Source of the DNA: Maritalea mediterranea
GTDB taxonomy: Bacteria > Pseudomonadota > Alphaproteobacteria > Rhizobiales > Devosiaceae
NCBI RefSeq assembly: GCF_021568695.1
Contig: NZ_JAKGTI010000001.1
Location: 868,001 to 932,000, forward strand
Reading direction: 5' to 3'
Length of the DNA stretch: 64,000 nucleotides
Every line of letters starts with the position of its first letter. Positions within the stretch are counted from its first letter, which is position 1. Positions 53,036-61,624 of the stretch are shown here, piece after piece. A program made the translations under genes and the position numbers. The notes below the pieces were generated by a model, which made no database searches, was not told the origin of the DNA, and worked only from the letters and a program-made list of their open reading frames with translations.

Positions 53036-54109
53036 CTACTCCACCACAAAGTGGTCGGGGATCAAATGAGCGGGCAAGTGTGGCCTTAATTTAAACCGGC
53101 CGGGCACCAATTCGCCGCTGGGGCCACCCTTGTTTTGAATGCGTTTCATCAACTGCCGCACAAGTGCATGCCCACTATCATTAAGGGGCGCGCGTACAAA
53201 ACTAATCAACCCTTCCAGATGCCGCACATCCACGTGGCGCAACTCGTCATCCATCGTGGCGATCTCGAGATCTTCACCAACAGTGCGGTTGGACGCTTCA
53301 ATGGCCGCCCGGCCCTCCACTGTCATCACAGCCGAGGAGTAAATGATCGCGGTGATATCAGGATTCTCAAGTGCCTTTTGCGTGAGCTGAAAGCCCGCAT
53401 GCACCATCGGGTGCACCGCGTTATAGACCGATAGACCTTCAGAAAGTCCCGCCTTTTGAAAGGCCGACTGCACGCCGAGACGCCGTTCCACAGCAAAGGA
53501 ATAGTGCTCGTCGCCATTAATAAAGGCAATCTGTTTGTGTCCGGCTGCCAGCAGCACCGTGGTCAGCGTTTCAAACAGGCCAAAATTGTCAATGTCCACC
53601 CAGGAATATTGATCAGATCGCGATTCGCGCCCATGTACCACAAAGGGCAGGTCGGTCTTTAACAAATAGTCGATGCGCACATCGTCAGGTTGCGGCAGTT
53701 CCAGAATAAACCCGTCCACACTCTGATCATTCACATAGCGCTGATAAAGCGAAATGATTTCCTGTTCCGCCCCCGAGGCAAACACCACATCATAATCATA
53801 ATGCTTCACTTCACGCAGCACCCCGGCAAACACCTCCACAAAGTGGGGATCAACAAAGTGTTGCGACCCATCGCCCTTAATCCATCCCAGCGAGTGCGAC
53901 TTTTGCGTGACCAGCCGCTGCGCGTTGCGGTTTGGGGTGTACCCCATTTCCCGCGCCGTTTGCTGCACCCGCTCACGGGTTTTGGCGCTCACATCAGAAT
54001 AGCCATTCAGGGCGCGCGAAATTGTGGTGATCGACAGCCCGAGGGCCGCCGACAGATCCTTGATGGTGATCTGTTCCCGATCACGTCCTGTTGGACCATC
54101 TTCCTGCAT
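53036..54109 (-). CDS. aglR: LacI family regulator of alpha-glucoside use
   Basis: This 357-residue repressor has an N-terminal LacI helix-turn-helix (ITIKDLSAALGLSITTISRALNGYSDV, about 14-40). The periplasmic-binding-protein-like effector domain follows (HSLGWIKGDG... and FVVHGRESRSDQYSWVDIDNFG near 165). It is divergent from aglA and lies 107 bases from a perfect palindrome that recurs before aglE. That pairing and locus supports the AglR name. The inducer is probably an alpha-glucoside or its product. Confidence 0.9.
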   Translation of the reverse strand: MQEDGPTGRDREQITIKDLSAALGLSITTISRALNGYSDVSAKTRERVQQTAREMGYTPNRNAQRLVTQKSHSLGWIKGDGSQHFVDPHFVEVFAGVLREVKHYDYDVVFASGAEQEIISLYQRYVNDQSVDGFILELPQPDDVRIDYLLKTDLPFVVHGRESRSDQYSWVDIDNFGLFETLTTVLLAAGHKQIAFINGDEHYSFAVERRLGVQSAFQKAGLSEGLSVYNAVHPMVHAGFQLTQKALENPDITAIIYSSAVMTVEGRAAIEASNRTVGEDLEIATMDDELRHVDVRHLEGLISFVRAPLNDSGHALVRQLMKRIQNKGGPSGELVPGRFKLRPHLPAHLIPDHFVVE

Positions 54110-54178
54110 AAAATTTCGATTCCCGGCCTGTGATTGTCGTCAATCAGTAATTTTCCAGATCGAACTTTCAACAATCGG

Positions 54179-54208
54179 TTGACGAGGGCAATATTATCCC
54201 GCTAAAAA
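54179..54208 (+). promoter_or_regulatory. Possible sigma-70 promoter for aglA
   Basis: TTGACG (54179-54184) and TAAAAA (54203-54208) are 18 bases apart, just upstream of the palindrome at 54216. A repressor bound there would cover the transcription start. The match is by eye only. Confidence 0.45.
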
Positions 54209-54215
54209 TAGTCTA

Positions 54216-54229
54216 CCAAAACGTTTTGG
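54216..54229. promoter_or_regulatory. AglR operator upstream of aglA
   Basis: CCAAAACGTTTTGG is a perfect 14-bp palindrome, identical to the core of the site at 47058. It lies in the aglR-aglA divergent gap, so it can control aglA-aglK and perhaps aglR itself. Confidence 0.8.
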
Positions 54230-54321
54230 AAAAAGAAATACCAACAGTTTTGCGCCATCGGTAATCAGATTGACGGGCAGGGGCAAAGCTAAAGAATCGA
54301 CGACAAGAACAAAGGTATTTG

Positions 54322-55977
54322 ATGAGCACCTTCGCCTTGCAGAATAACGCCAGCGACAAATGGCAAAAACAAAAAAATTGGTGGCGCGGCGCGGTCATCT
54401 ATCAGATTTACCCCCGGTCTTTTCAGGACGGCAATGGTGATGGCATTGGCGATTTGCGCGGCATCACCGACCGGCTCGACTATGTTGCCGATTTGGGCGT
54501 CGACGCCATCTGGCTCTCGCCTTTCTTCACATCGCCGATGAAAGATTTTGGCTATGACGTGTCCAACTATCGCGATGTCGACCCGATCTTTGGCACTTTG
54601 GCAGATTTTGACCAGCTGTTGGACAAGGCCCACCGGCTGGGCTTAAAGGTCATGATCGATCAGGTGATCAGCCACACCTCGGAATTGCACGATTGGTTTG
54701 AGCAAAGCCGTCAGGACAAAACCAATGAAAAGGCCGATTGGTATGTCTGGGCCGATGCCAAGCCCGATGGCTCGCCGCCGAACAATTGGCTGTCCATTTT
54801 TGGAGGCTCCGCCTGGACCTGGGACCCGCGTCGCTGCCAGTATTATTTGCACAACTTTCTCGATTCTCAGCCGGACTTGAATTTTCATAACCCGGACGTG
54901 CGCAAAGCGCTGTTGAGCGAAGTGCGATTTTGGTTGGACCGCGGGGTGGATGGCTTCCGGTTAGATACGGTAAACTTTTATGTGCACAACAAATCGCTAA
55001 GCGATAATCCAGCCCTGCCCAAAGATCAGATCAACGCGACCATTGCACCGGCGGTGAACCCTTATAATTGGCAAGACCATCAGTTCGATAAAAGCCAACC
55101 GGAAAATGTGGACTTTTTGCGGGACCTGCGTGCGGTTTTGGACGAATATGATCACATCACCACGGTGGGCGAGATTGGTGATGCCCAGCGGCAATTGGAA
55201 TTGATGGCCGAATATACGTCCGGCGGCAATAAGCTACATATGGCTTATACGTTTGACTTTTTGGGCGGCGAATTCAAGGCGCCCTATTTTGCGGACCGCA
55301 TTAAGGCACTTGAAGAAATCGTCACCGATGGCTGGCCGTGCTGGGCGTTTTCCAACCATGATGTGGTGCGCCACGTTTCGCGATGGGCGGGTGAACGGGA
55401 CCGTGAAGCCTTGGCCAAGCTTAGCGCAATGTTGCTGTTGTGCCTGCGCGGTTCGGTCTGCATCTATCAGGGGGAAGAACTGGCCTTGCCGGAAGCCGAT
55501 ATTGCCTTTGAGGATCTCGTCGACCCCTATGGCATTGAGTTTTGGCCAAACTTTAAGGGGCGTGACGGGTGTCGCACACCCATGGTGTGGCAGAAAAACG
55601 GCCCCAACGGCGGCTTCAGTATTGCCAACAAGACCTGGTTGCCCGTGCCACGCGCCCACAAGGAGCTGGCGGTGGACCAACAGGCGGATCACGGCACGTT
55701 GCAGCTTTATCGCGACTTTTTGCGGTTCCGCCAGCAGCATCCCGCTTTAAGAAACGGCGCGATTGAGCAGTTACAAGCAACCGACCAGATTCTGTATTTT
55801 GAGCGCGCCGATGCTGAGGAGCGTTTGATTTGCGTGTTCAACATGTCCGATCAGCCCGCACAATTTGCGCTGGATTTGGACAAGGTGCAAGATAGCGCTT
55901 GGCCACATGACGCAACCCGAGAAAAGAACGGGCTGCACTTACCGCCATTTGGTGCCTTTATCGGCATTAACGGCTAA
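54322..55977 (+). CDS. aglA: Alpha-glucosidase (GH13)
   Basis: This 551-residue cytoplasmic enzyme hydrolyses alpha-glucosides imported by AglEFGK. GH13 landmarks: WWRGAVIYQIYPRSFQDGNGDGIGDL-type start near 20, then WLSPFFTSPMKDFGYDVSNY. Catalytic residues are D215 in GFRLDTVNF (nucleophile), E284 in TVGEIG (acid/base) and D347 in FSNHDVVR (transition-state stabiliser). No signal peptide. The start at 54322 has an AAAGG 6 bases upstream. It is 20 bases ahead of aglK. Confidence 0.95.
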   Translation: MSTFALQNNASDKWQKQKNWWRGAVIYQIYPRSFQDGNGDGIGDLRGITDRLDYVADLGVDAIWLSPFFTSPMKDFGYDVSNYRDVDPIFGTLADFDQLLDKAHRLGLKVMIDQVISHTSELHDWFEQSRQDKTNEKADWYVWADAKPDGSPPNNWLSIFGGSAWTWDPRRCQYYLHNFLDSQPDLNFHNPDVRKALLSEVRFWLDRGVDGFRLDTVNFYVHNKSLSDNPALPKDQINATIAPAVNPYNWQDHQFDKSQPENVDFLRDLRAVLDEYDHITTVGEIGDAQRQLELMAEYTSGGNKLHMAYTFDFLGGEFKAPYFADRIKALEEIVTDGWPCWAFSNHDVVRHVSRWAGERDREALAKLSAMLLLCLRGSVCIYQGEELALPEADIAFEDLVDPYGIEFWPNFKGRDGCRTPMVWQKNGPNGGFSIANKTWLPVPRAHKELAVDQQADHGTLQLYRDFLRFRQQHPALRNGAIEQLQATDQILYFERADAEERLICVFNMSDQPAQFALDLDKVQDSAWPHDATREKNGLHLPPFGAFIGING

Positions 55978-55997
55978 ACCTTTGGGAGGAGGGGATC

Positions 55998-56999
55998 ATG
56001 GCTGATATTACCATCAAGGATTTGAACAAATCCTATGGTCCAGTTCATGTTTTGAAAGACATTAATCTAGACATCAAAACCGGCGAATTTGTCGTGTTTG
56101 TCGGGCCATCCGGGTGTGGTAAATCCACCTTGCTGCGCACGATTTCGGGGCTTGAAACCATCAGCTCCGGCGAGTTGAGCATTGATGGCCGGGTGGTGAA
56201 TGATGTGGCGCCGTCCAAGCGCGGCATCGCCATGGTGTTCCAGTCTTATGCGCTTTATCCGCATATGAATGTGTTCAACAATATGGCCTATTCGCTCAAG
56301 CTGTTAAAATTGCCAAAGGCGGAAATCAAAGAAAAGGTAGAATCTGCCGCAGCAAAATTGCAACTGACCGATTATCTGGATCGCTTGCCCAAACAGCTCT
56401 CCGGCGGTCAGCGCCAGCGGGTGGCCATTGGCCGCGCCATTGTGCGCGACCCGAAAGTGTTTTTGTTCGATGAGCCCCTGTCCAACTTGGATGCAGCGCT
56501 GCGCGTGCAAATGCGTATGGAGATCGCCGGACTGAAAAATAGCCTGCCCAACACCACCATGATCTATGTGACCCACGACCAGGTGGAAGCCATGACCATG
56601 GCCGACCGGATCGTGGTGCTCAAAGATGGGGTGGTGCAACAGGTAGGTACGCCCATGGAGCTTTATGAGAAGCCCAACAGCCTGTTTGTGGCAGGCTTTA
56701 TCGGCTCCCCCAAAATGAACTTTATCCAAGGTGAGCAGGCCAAACCCTTCAACGCCCACACGGTCGGCGTGCGTGCCGAGCACCTCGATATTGTCGACGC
56801 CAATGGCGATTTCAACGGCACGGTGATGCACACCGAAGTGCTGGGGTCCGACACTTATATCTACATCAATATCGGTGAAGAAGAGCCATTGGTGGTGCGC
56901 CGCGATGGCAACGCACCCCTTGGCTATGGCGAGAAGGTCGAGATCAAAACCCGCCCAGAATATATCCATCGCTTTGATCAGGATGGACAGCCTGTCTGA
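55998..56999 (+). CDS. aglK: Alpha-glucoside ABC transporter ATP-binding protein
   Basis: This 333-residue MalK-type ATPase has Walker A GPSGCGKST near 36, Q-loop FQSYALYPHMNVFNNM, signature LSGGQRQRVAIGRA, Walker B VFLFDEPLSNLDAAL and H-loop YVTHDQVEAMTMADR, plus a short TOBE region (VGVRAEHLDIVD near 255). It is somewhat shorter than MalK. AGGAGGGG lies 5 bases before the start. It serves AglFG and ends the split agl locus. It is similar to, but distinct from, the ATPase at 24862. Confidence 0.94.
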   Translation: MADITIKDLNKSYGPVHVLKDINLDIKTGEFVVFVGPSGCGKSTLLRTISGLETISSGELSIDGRVVNDVAPSKRGIAMVFQSYALYPHMNVFNNMAYSLKLLKLPKAEIKEKVESAAAKLQLTDYLDRLPKQLSGGQRQRVAIGRAIVRDPKVFLFDEPLSNLDAALRVQMRMEIAGLKNSLPNTTMIYVTHDQVEAMTMADRIVVLKDGVVQQVGTPMELYEKPNSLFVAGFIGSPKMNFIQGEQAKPFNAHTVGVRAEHLDIVDANGDFNGTVMHTEVLGSDTYIYINIGEEEPLVVRRDGNAPLGYGEKVEIKTRPEYIHRFDQDGQPV

Positions 57000-57040
57000 G
57001 TTAAACAATCCTCCCCGCTCGATCAATTGAGCCAACTTTG

Positions 57041-57069
57041 AGCCCGGCAATGGCCGGGTTCTTTTTTTT
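57041..57069 (+). terminator. Rho-independent terminator after aglK
   Basis: AGCCCGGC-AATG-GCCGGGTT forms an 8-bp stem with one G-U pair, followed by CTTTTTTTT. A G10 run (57070-57079) follows at once. It ends the agl transcript. Confidence 0.9.
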
Positions 57070-57148
57070 GGGGGGGGGGCAGCCTTCTGTCGCGTAGCTG
57101 TCATCTAGCTGTGCGATTCTGGCGCTGTGTCAGGATCAGGAGGCGCAA

Positions 57149-57550
57149 ATGACCGTTACGATTTATCACAATCCCAATTGTGGCACCTCGCGCAATGTGC
57201 TGGAGATGATCCGCCGCACCGGCGAAGAGCCCAACATCGTCTTTTATCTGGAAACCCCACCCACGCGAGAAGAGCTGGAAATGCTGCTGGTGCAGATGCG
57301 GATGCCGGCGCGCGGTCTTTTGCGCCAGAAGGGCACGCCTTACGATGCGTTGGGGCTGGAGGATGAAACGCTCAGCGAAGATCAATTGATCGATGCCATG
57401 ATGATGCATCCCATTCTGATCAATCGGCCGATTGTGATTTCTGAAAACGGCGCGGCCCTGTGCCGACCTTCAGAAAAGGTGCTGGACCTGCTGAAGACGC
57501 CGCTATATGGCAGTTTCACCAAAGAAGATGGGCAAGTGGTGCAACTTTAA
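57149..57550 (+). CDS. arsC: Arsenate reductase (glutaredoxin-dependent ArsC family)
   Basis: This 133-residue thioredoxin-fold protein starts MTVTIYHNPNCGTSRN with the active-site Cys C11. It has YLETPPTREEL, the basic ARGLLRQKGTPY near 55-65, MMHPILINRPIVI near 85-97 and the C-terminal PLYGSFTKEDG. This fits the glutaredoxin-coupled arsenate reductases, which reduce arsenate to arsenite. No arsB, acr3 or arsR is adjacent, so it may be a housekeeping detoxification gene or a related ArsC-like (Spx/YffB) reductase. It overlaps the convergent hemerythrin-like gene by four bases. Confidence 0.9.
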   Translation: MTVTIYHNPNCGTSRNVLEMIRRTGEEPNIVFYLETPPTREELEMLLVQMRMPARGLLRQKGTPYDALGLEDETLSEDQLIDAMMMHPILINRPIVISENGAALCRPSEKVLDLLKTPLYGSFTKEDGQVVQL

Positions 57551-58107
57551 ACCGGCAGATTATAATGCCCGAGGGCAGGGCCGACCTCGTCCTCCTCATA
57601 GCCGAAATGCGACAGCAGCAAAGTCTCCAGCTTTTCATGCGCCTCAACAGTGCGTTCAAACTGTGCGTCACTTGGGTCATCGATCAGTTTCGCTGCTTCA
57701 TCTGACAATTGCACGAGCAAGGCATGCACGACTTCATGTTCTTCACGCAGCCGCTTCACCACCTTATCAAGCGCAGCTTGCCGCCCCTCAAGCGCTGGGA
57801 ACATATGCATATCTTCAATCTGGTGATGGCCATTGACCATCTGGCAGTGCTGGCCGCACAGATTGCCGAAAATCTGATAATTCTGGAAAATCGGATTGTC
57901 TTTAATCTGCGCGTGAAATTCTGAGGCGCTGGTATCGCCTTTGCGCACGCCCTCAAGCAGCGTCCGCATCATGCGCATATTGCGGCGATGATGCTCATGA
58001 ATCGCGCGCAGATGGCGCATGGGCTGTTTTTCCTGCTCAGAAAGCTGGCCAAAATCAGGCGCCTTGGGGCGGGTCGAATCGTCGGGAATGATAATACTCT
58101 TGTCCAT
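57547..58107 (-). CDS. Hemerythrin-like domain protein
   Basis: This 186-residue mostly helical protein has His/Glu positions expected of hemerythrin-like HHE domains: HLRAIHEHHRRNMRMM near 32-47, GQHCQMVNGHHQIEDMHMFPAL near 85-106, LREEHEVVHALL near 120-131, and LLSHFGYEEDEV near 165-177. Such domains bind two irons and O2 or NO, or sense oxidants. No DNA-binding or signalling domain is attached. The start overlaps nothing. The physiological role is unknown. Confidence 0.85.
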   Translation of the reverse strand: MDKSIIIPDDSTRPKAPDFGQLSEQEKQPMRHLRAIHEHHRRNMRMMRTLLEGVRKGDTSASEFHAQIKDNPIFQNYQIFGNLCGQHCQMVNGHHQIEDMHMFPALEGRQAALDKVVKRLREEHEVVHALLVQLSDEAAKLIDDPSDAQFERTVEAHEKLETLLLSHFGYEEDEVGPALGHYNLPV

Positions 58108-58187
58108 AAAGGCGTTATATCAAACAGATTTAGCTTTTAGAGCGGGCCCGATGGCAGAAGACTGTTCAGTTTATTCGAACAGTGTCC

Positions 58188-59768
58188 TCAGATTGATAAT
58201 CGGGCGTCTAGCAGCTTTTTTGTGATCGCCGCCTGTGGATGATCAAACACATCCTCAACTTTGCCGTGCTCAACAATTTTGCCGTGGTCCATCACCATCA
58301 CCCGGTCTGTGACCGCCCGCACCACATCCAAATCATGGCTGATGAACAAATAAGCCATGCCATATTTCTCCTGCAGATCATGCAACAAGGCCAACACGTC
58401 ACCCCGGATCGACACATCAAGGGCGGAAACCGGCTCATCCAAAATCATCAATTTCGGCTTCAGCACCATGGCGCGGGCGATAGCCAAACGCTGGCGCTGA
58501 CCGCCGGAAAAAGCGTGGGGATAGCGATGCAGCATGTCGATGGATAAGCCAACGCGCTGCACGGCCTCATGCACGCGCTCTTGCTTTTGGGCCGCTGACA
58601 GCTCCGGCATCAAATGCAACGGTTCCAGCAAGGCGTCCTGCATCCGCATGCGCGGGTCAAAGCTGCCAAACGGGTCTTGAAACACCATGGAGATTTCGCG
58701 CCGGGCCGCCACTGGAATGGGGCCAACGCCATGACCAAAGCGGTGCCCGTCAAACTGCACACTGCCGCCTTGCGCTGGGTCTAACCCTGCCACCATGCGC
58801 GACAGAGAAGTTTTGCCACAACCGGACGGCCCCACTAGCCCCAGCGTTTCACCGCTATGCAGCGCGAAACTGACCTGATCGACTGCTGTGGTGATATCGG
58901 GGGACTGCCAGAAATAGCGCTTTTGCTTGAACTGCCGGGTCAGCCCGTCAATCTCAAGCAACGGCACGCGTTGCGCCGGGCGTTTGAATTCGGGCCGTTT
59001 TGTCGGCTTTGCCGCGGCAACAAGGCGTTTCGTGTAAGGCTGTTGCGGATTTCTCAAAATGGCCTGACTGTCACCATGCTCCACCAATTTGCCTTTTTCC
59101 AGCACATAGATCTGATCGCAAAGCGCGGCCACGGCGCCGAGATCGTGGCTGATAAACAGCAGGCCCATTTGCCGGGCGCTGGCGATCCGCTTGATCAAAT
59201 CGATCACACCGCGCTGGGTGATCATATCCAGGGCCGAGGTCGGCTCGTCAGCGATCAATAGCTCCGGCTCACCCGCCAGCGCCATGGCCAACCCGACCCG
59301 TTGGCGCTGGCCACCTGAAAGCTCGTGCGGATAGCGCCGGTGCATGTCGGCGCGCAAATCCACTTCTTCCAGCAACTGGCCAATATGGGCTTTGGTGTTG
59401 AGGTCGGGGCGATGAAGCGCCAGCACTTCACCAATCTGATCGCCAATGCGCATCAACGGGTTCAGCGCCGTCATGGGTTCTTGAAACACCATGCCGATCT
59501 GTGCCCCGCGATAGGGGAAAGGCAAATCCTCACCTAACTGCGTTGCATCGATCTTTGCAGCTTGGCCAAAATTCAATTGGAGCGCGCCCGAGGCTTCTGC
59601 GCTCTCAGGCAGCAAATTCATCAGGCTGAGCGCGGTGAGGCTTTTGCCCGATCCACTTTCTCCCACAAGCCCGACACGCGCCCCGGCTTCAATCTGCACA
59701 TTGATGTTGGACAAAACCTCCCGATCGCCAAAACGAATGGAGAGATGATCAAGACTAGCCAGCGACAT
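58188..59768 (-). CDS. Fused dual ATP-binding ABC protein (peptide/microcin C-type importer, YejF-like)
   Basis: This 526-residue protein has two complete ATPase domains in one chain. The first half has Walker A GESGSGKSLTAL and signature LSGGQRQRVGLAMAL. The second half has GPSGCGKTSLSR and [15 protein letters not shown], with LMILDEPVSALD and FISHDLDVVRAVTDRV. It corresponds to fused DppD-DppF proteins such as YejF or GsiA. It overlaps the upstream permease by 14 bases and ends its operon. It powers import of peptides or related compounds through the permeases at 59755 and 60615. Confidence 0.94.
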   Translation of the reverse strand: MSLASLDHLSIRFGDREVLSNINVQIEAGARVGLVGESGSGKSLTALSLMNLLPESAEASGALQLNFGQAAKIDATQLGEDLPFPYRGAQIGMVFQEPMTALNPLMRIGDQIGEVLALHRPDLNTKAHIGQLLEEVDLRADMHRRYPHELSGGQRQRVGLAMALAGEPELLIADEPTSALDMITQRGVIDLIKRIASARQMGLLFISHDLGAVAALCDQIYVLEKGKLVEHGDSQAILRNPQQPYTKRLVAAAKPTKRPEFKRPAQRVPLLEIDGLTRQFKQKRYFWQSPDITTAVDQVSFALHSGETLGLVGPSGCGKTSLSRMVAGLDPAQGGSVQFDGHRFGHGVGPIPVAARREISMVFQDPFGSFDPRMRMQDALLEPLHLMPELSAAQKQERVHEAVQRVGLSIDMLHRYPHAFSGGQRQRLAIARAMVLKPKLMILDEPVSALDVSIRGDVLALLHDLQEKYGMAYLFISHDLDVVRAVTDRVMVMDHGKIVEHGKVEDVFDHPQAAITKKLLDARLSI

Positions 59769-60615
59769 TGATGCCTCCGGCTTTGCTCAATTTCGGGTCC
59801 ATCTGGTCACGCAACCCATCGCCCATCAGATTGAGCGCCATCACAAAGATGATGATGGTGAGGCCCGGCCACACCGCTTGCATCGGATAGGCCAGGAAAA
59901 AGCTCTGCGCCTCCTTCAACATGAGGCCAAGGCTGGTTTCCGGCGGCTGGGTGCCAAGGCCGATATAGGAAAGCCCGGCTTCGGCCAGAATGCCCAAAGA
60001 CAATTGGATGGTCGCTTGCACAATCAACAGGCTCAAAATGTTGGGCAACACATGCCGCACTGAAATCTGCCACACTTTCAGGCCCGACAGGCGTGCCGCG
60101 TCCACATAGTCGAGCGTCCAGATGGAGAGGGCACCACCGCGTGCCACCCGCGCAAATACGGGGATATTGAAAATGCCAATGGCGATCATGGCATTGATGG
60201 CGCTGGGACCAAACAGGGTGGTTATGATGATCGCGGTGATGATGGCGGGAAAGGCGAACACAAAATCGTTGAGCCGCAGGATCAATCGCTCCAACCATCC
60301 GCCATGCCCAGCGGCCAACAGGCCGAGCGGCACGCCGACCACCATGCCGATGCCCACCGCCAAAACCGCCACCCGCAAACTGGTGAGCGCCCCCGCCATC
60401 AACATGGAAAAAATGTCGCGGCCGAAAAAGTCCGTGCCAATCACATGTTGAAGTGACGGCGAACCAAAGCGGGCGGCGATGTTGACGCCATTGGTGGGGT
60501 GCGGTGTCCACACGAGCGACAGGAGAGCCAGCACGATCAGAACGGCGCTCAGCACAAAGCCAATGGCAAAGCTGGGGTGTCGGAAATTGCTGGCAAATTG
60601 CTTAAACACGCGCAT
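59755..60615 (-). CDS. Peptide-type ABC transporter permease (DppC/YejE-like)
   Basis: This 286-residue permease has an N-terminal helix (FAIGFVLSAVLIVLALLSLVW), HVIGTDFFGRDIFSMLMAGA near 58, and the EAA-like loop DAARLSGLKVWQISVRHVLPN near 175. It ends LMGDGLRDQMDPKLSK, as DppC-type proteins do. Unlike the OppC at 11452 it lacks a periplasmic insert. It overlaps both neighbours (1 and 14 bases). Confidence 0.93.
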   Translation of the reverse strand: MRVFKQFASNFRHPSFAIGFVLSAVLIVLALLSLVWTPHPTNGVNIAARFGSPSLQHVIGTDFFGRDIFSMLMAGALTSLRVAVLAVGIGMVVGVPLGLLAAGHGGWLERLILRLNDFVFAFPAIITAIIITTLFGPSAINAMIAIGIFNIPVFARVARGGALSIWTLDYVDAARLSGLKVWQISVRHVLPNILSLLIVQATIQLSLGILAEAGLSYIGLGTQPPETSLGLMLKEAQSFFLAYPMQAVWPGLTIIIFVMALNLMGDGLRDQMDPKLSKAGGINVAG

Positions 60616-61568
60616 CAGTTGCCCGCCCGTTTTTTCAAGCGCGGATCAACCAGCGCATAAAGCAAATCCACCAGAAACATGATGATGACGACCAGGCCGA
60701 CCAGCACCAGCAATGCGCTGCGCACCACAAATAGATCGCGGGCGGAAATGGCGGTGAAAATCAACCGGCCAAGACCGGGCAGGTAAAACACATTTTCAAC
60801 AATGATGGTGCCGGCGATCAAAAAGGCGAATTGCAGGCCCATAATGGTCATCACTGGCAAGAGGGCATTGCGGACCCCGTGTCGCCAAAGGGCCTGATTT
60901 TTGCTTAAGCCCTTGGCGCGGGCGGTGCGGATAAAGTCCTGCCGTGCCACATCCACCAGCGAGGTGCGCATCACCCGCGCCAAAATCGCCGCTTGCGGCA
61001 AGGCGAGGGCAATGGTCGGCAGGATCAAGGCGCGGAAGGCGGCGGTCGGGTTTTCGGCCCAGGGCACAAACCCGCCGGGCGGCAGCCATTTGAGTGTCAC
61101 CGCAAACACAACCACCAACAGCATGGCAAACCAGAAGTTGGGGATCGCGATACCAATCTGCGCCAAGCCCATCAGGCCCGCATCGCCAAACTTGCCTTGA
61201 TTCTGTGCAGCAAAAATCCCCAAGGGCAAACCAATCAGCGTGGACAGCAGCAGTGCGCCAAAGGCGAGCGGCAGACTAAGCTGCATGCGCTCGAGGATCA
61301 ACTCAGCGATAGGGGCACGCTGGCTGGCGCTCATCCCCAAATCGCCAGTGAATAGGCCCATGAGCCATTGGCCAAATCGCACAAATGCAGGCTGGTCCAG
61401 CCCCAATTGCTGGCGCAGGGCGTTCAACGCCTCGTCGGATGCATTGATACCCAGCATGAACCGCGCCGGATCACCGGGCAGCACATCCAGCAGAAAAAAA
61501 ATGAGCGCCGCAGCGACCAGCAAGGTCAGTGCGACACCCAATAATCTTTGTATCAAATAGCCAACCAT
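60615..61568 (-). CDS. Peptide-type ABC transporter permease (DppB-like)
   Basis: This 317-residue permease has an N-terminal helix (VALTLLVAAALIFFLLDVLPGDPARFML), LGLDQPAFVRFGQWLMGLFTGDLG near 54-77, five further helices, and an EAA-type loop FIRTARAKGLSKNQALWRHGVRNALLP near 205. It ends DLLYALVDPRLKKR, as usual. Its stop overlaps the DppC-like start (TGATG). It lies 56 bases downstream of the binding-protein gene. Confidence 0.93.
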   Translation of the reverse strand: MVGYLIQRLLGVALTLLVAAALIFFLLDVLPGDPARFMLGINASDEALNALRQQLGLDQPAFVRFGQWLMGLFTGDLGMSASQRAPIAELILERMQLSLPLAFGALLLSTLIGLPLGIFAAQNQGKFGDAGLMGLAQIGIAIPNFWFAMLLVVVFAVTLKWLPPGGFVPWAENPTAAFRALILPTIALALPQAAILARVMRTSLVDVARQDFIRTARAKGLSKNQALWRHGVRNALLPVMTIMGLQFAFLIAGTIIVENVFYLPGLGRLIFTAISARDLFVVRSALLVLVGLVVIIMFLVDLLYALVDPRLKKRAGN

Positions 61569-61624
61569 GGGCGTATCGGGCTGATTTTGCCCAGCTTTGT
61601 CAAGCGCAACTTATCCGGGGTCGA

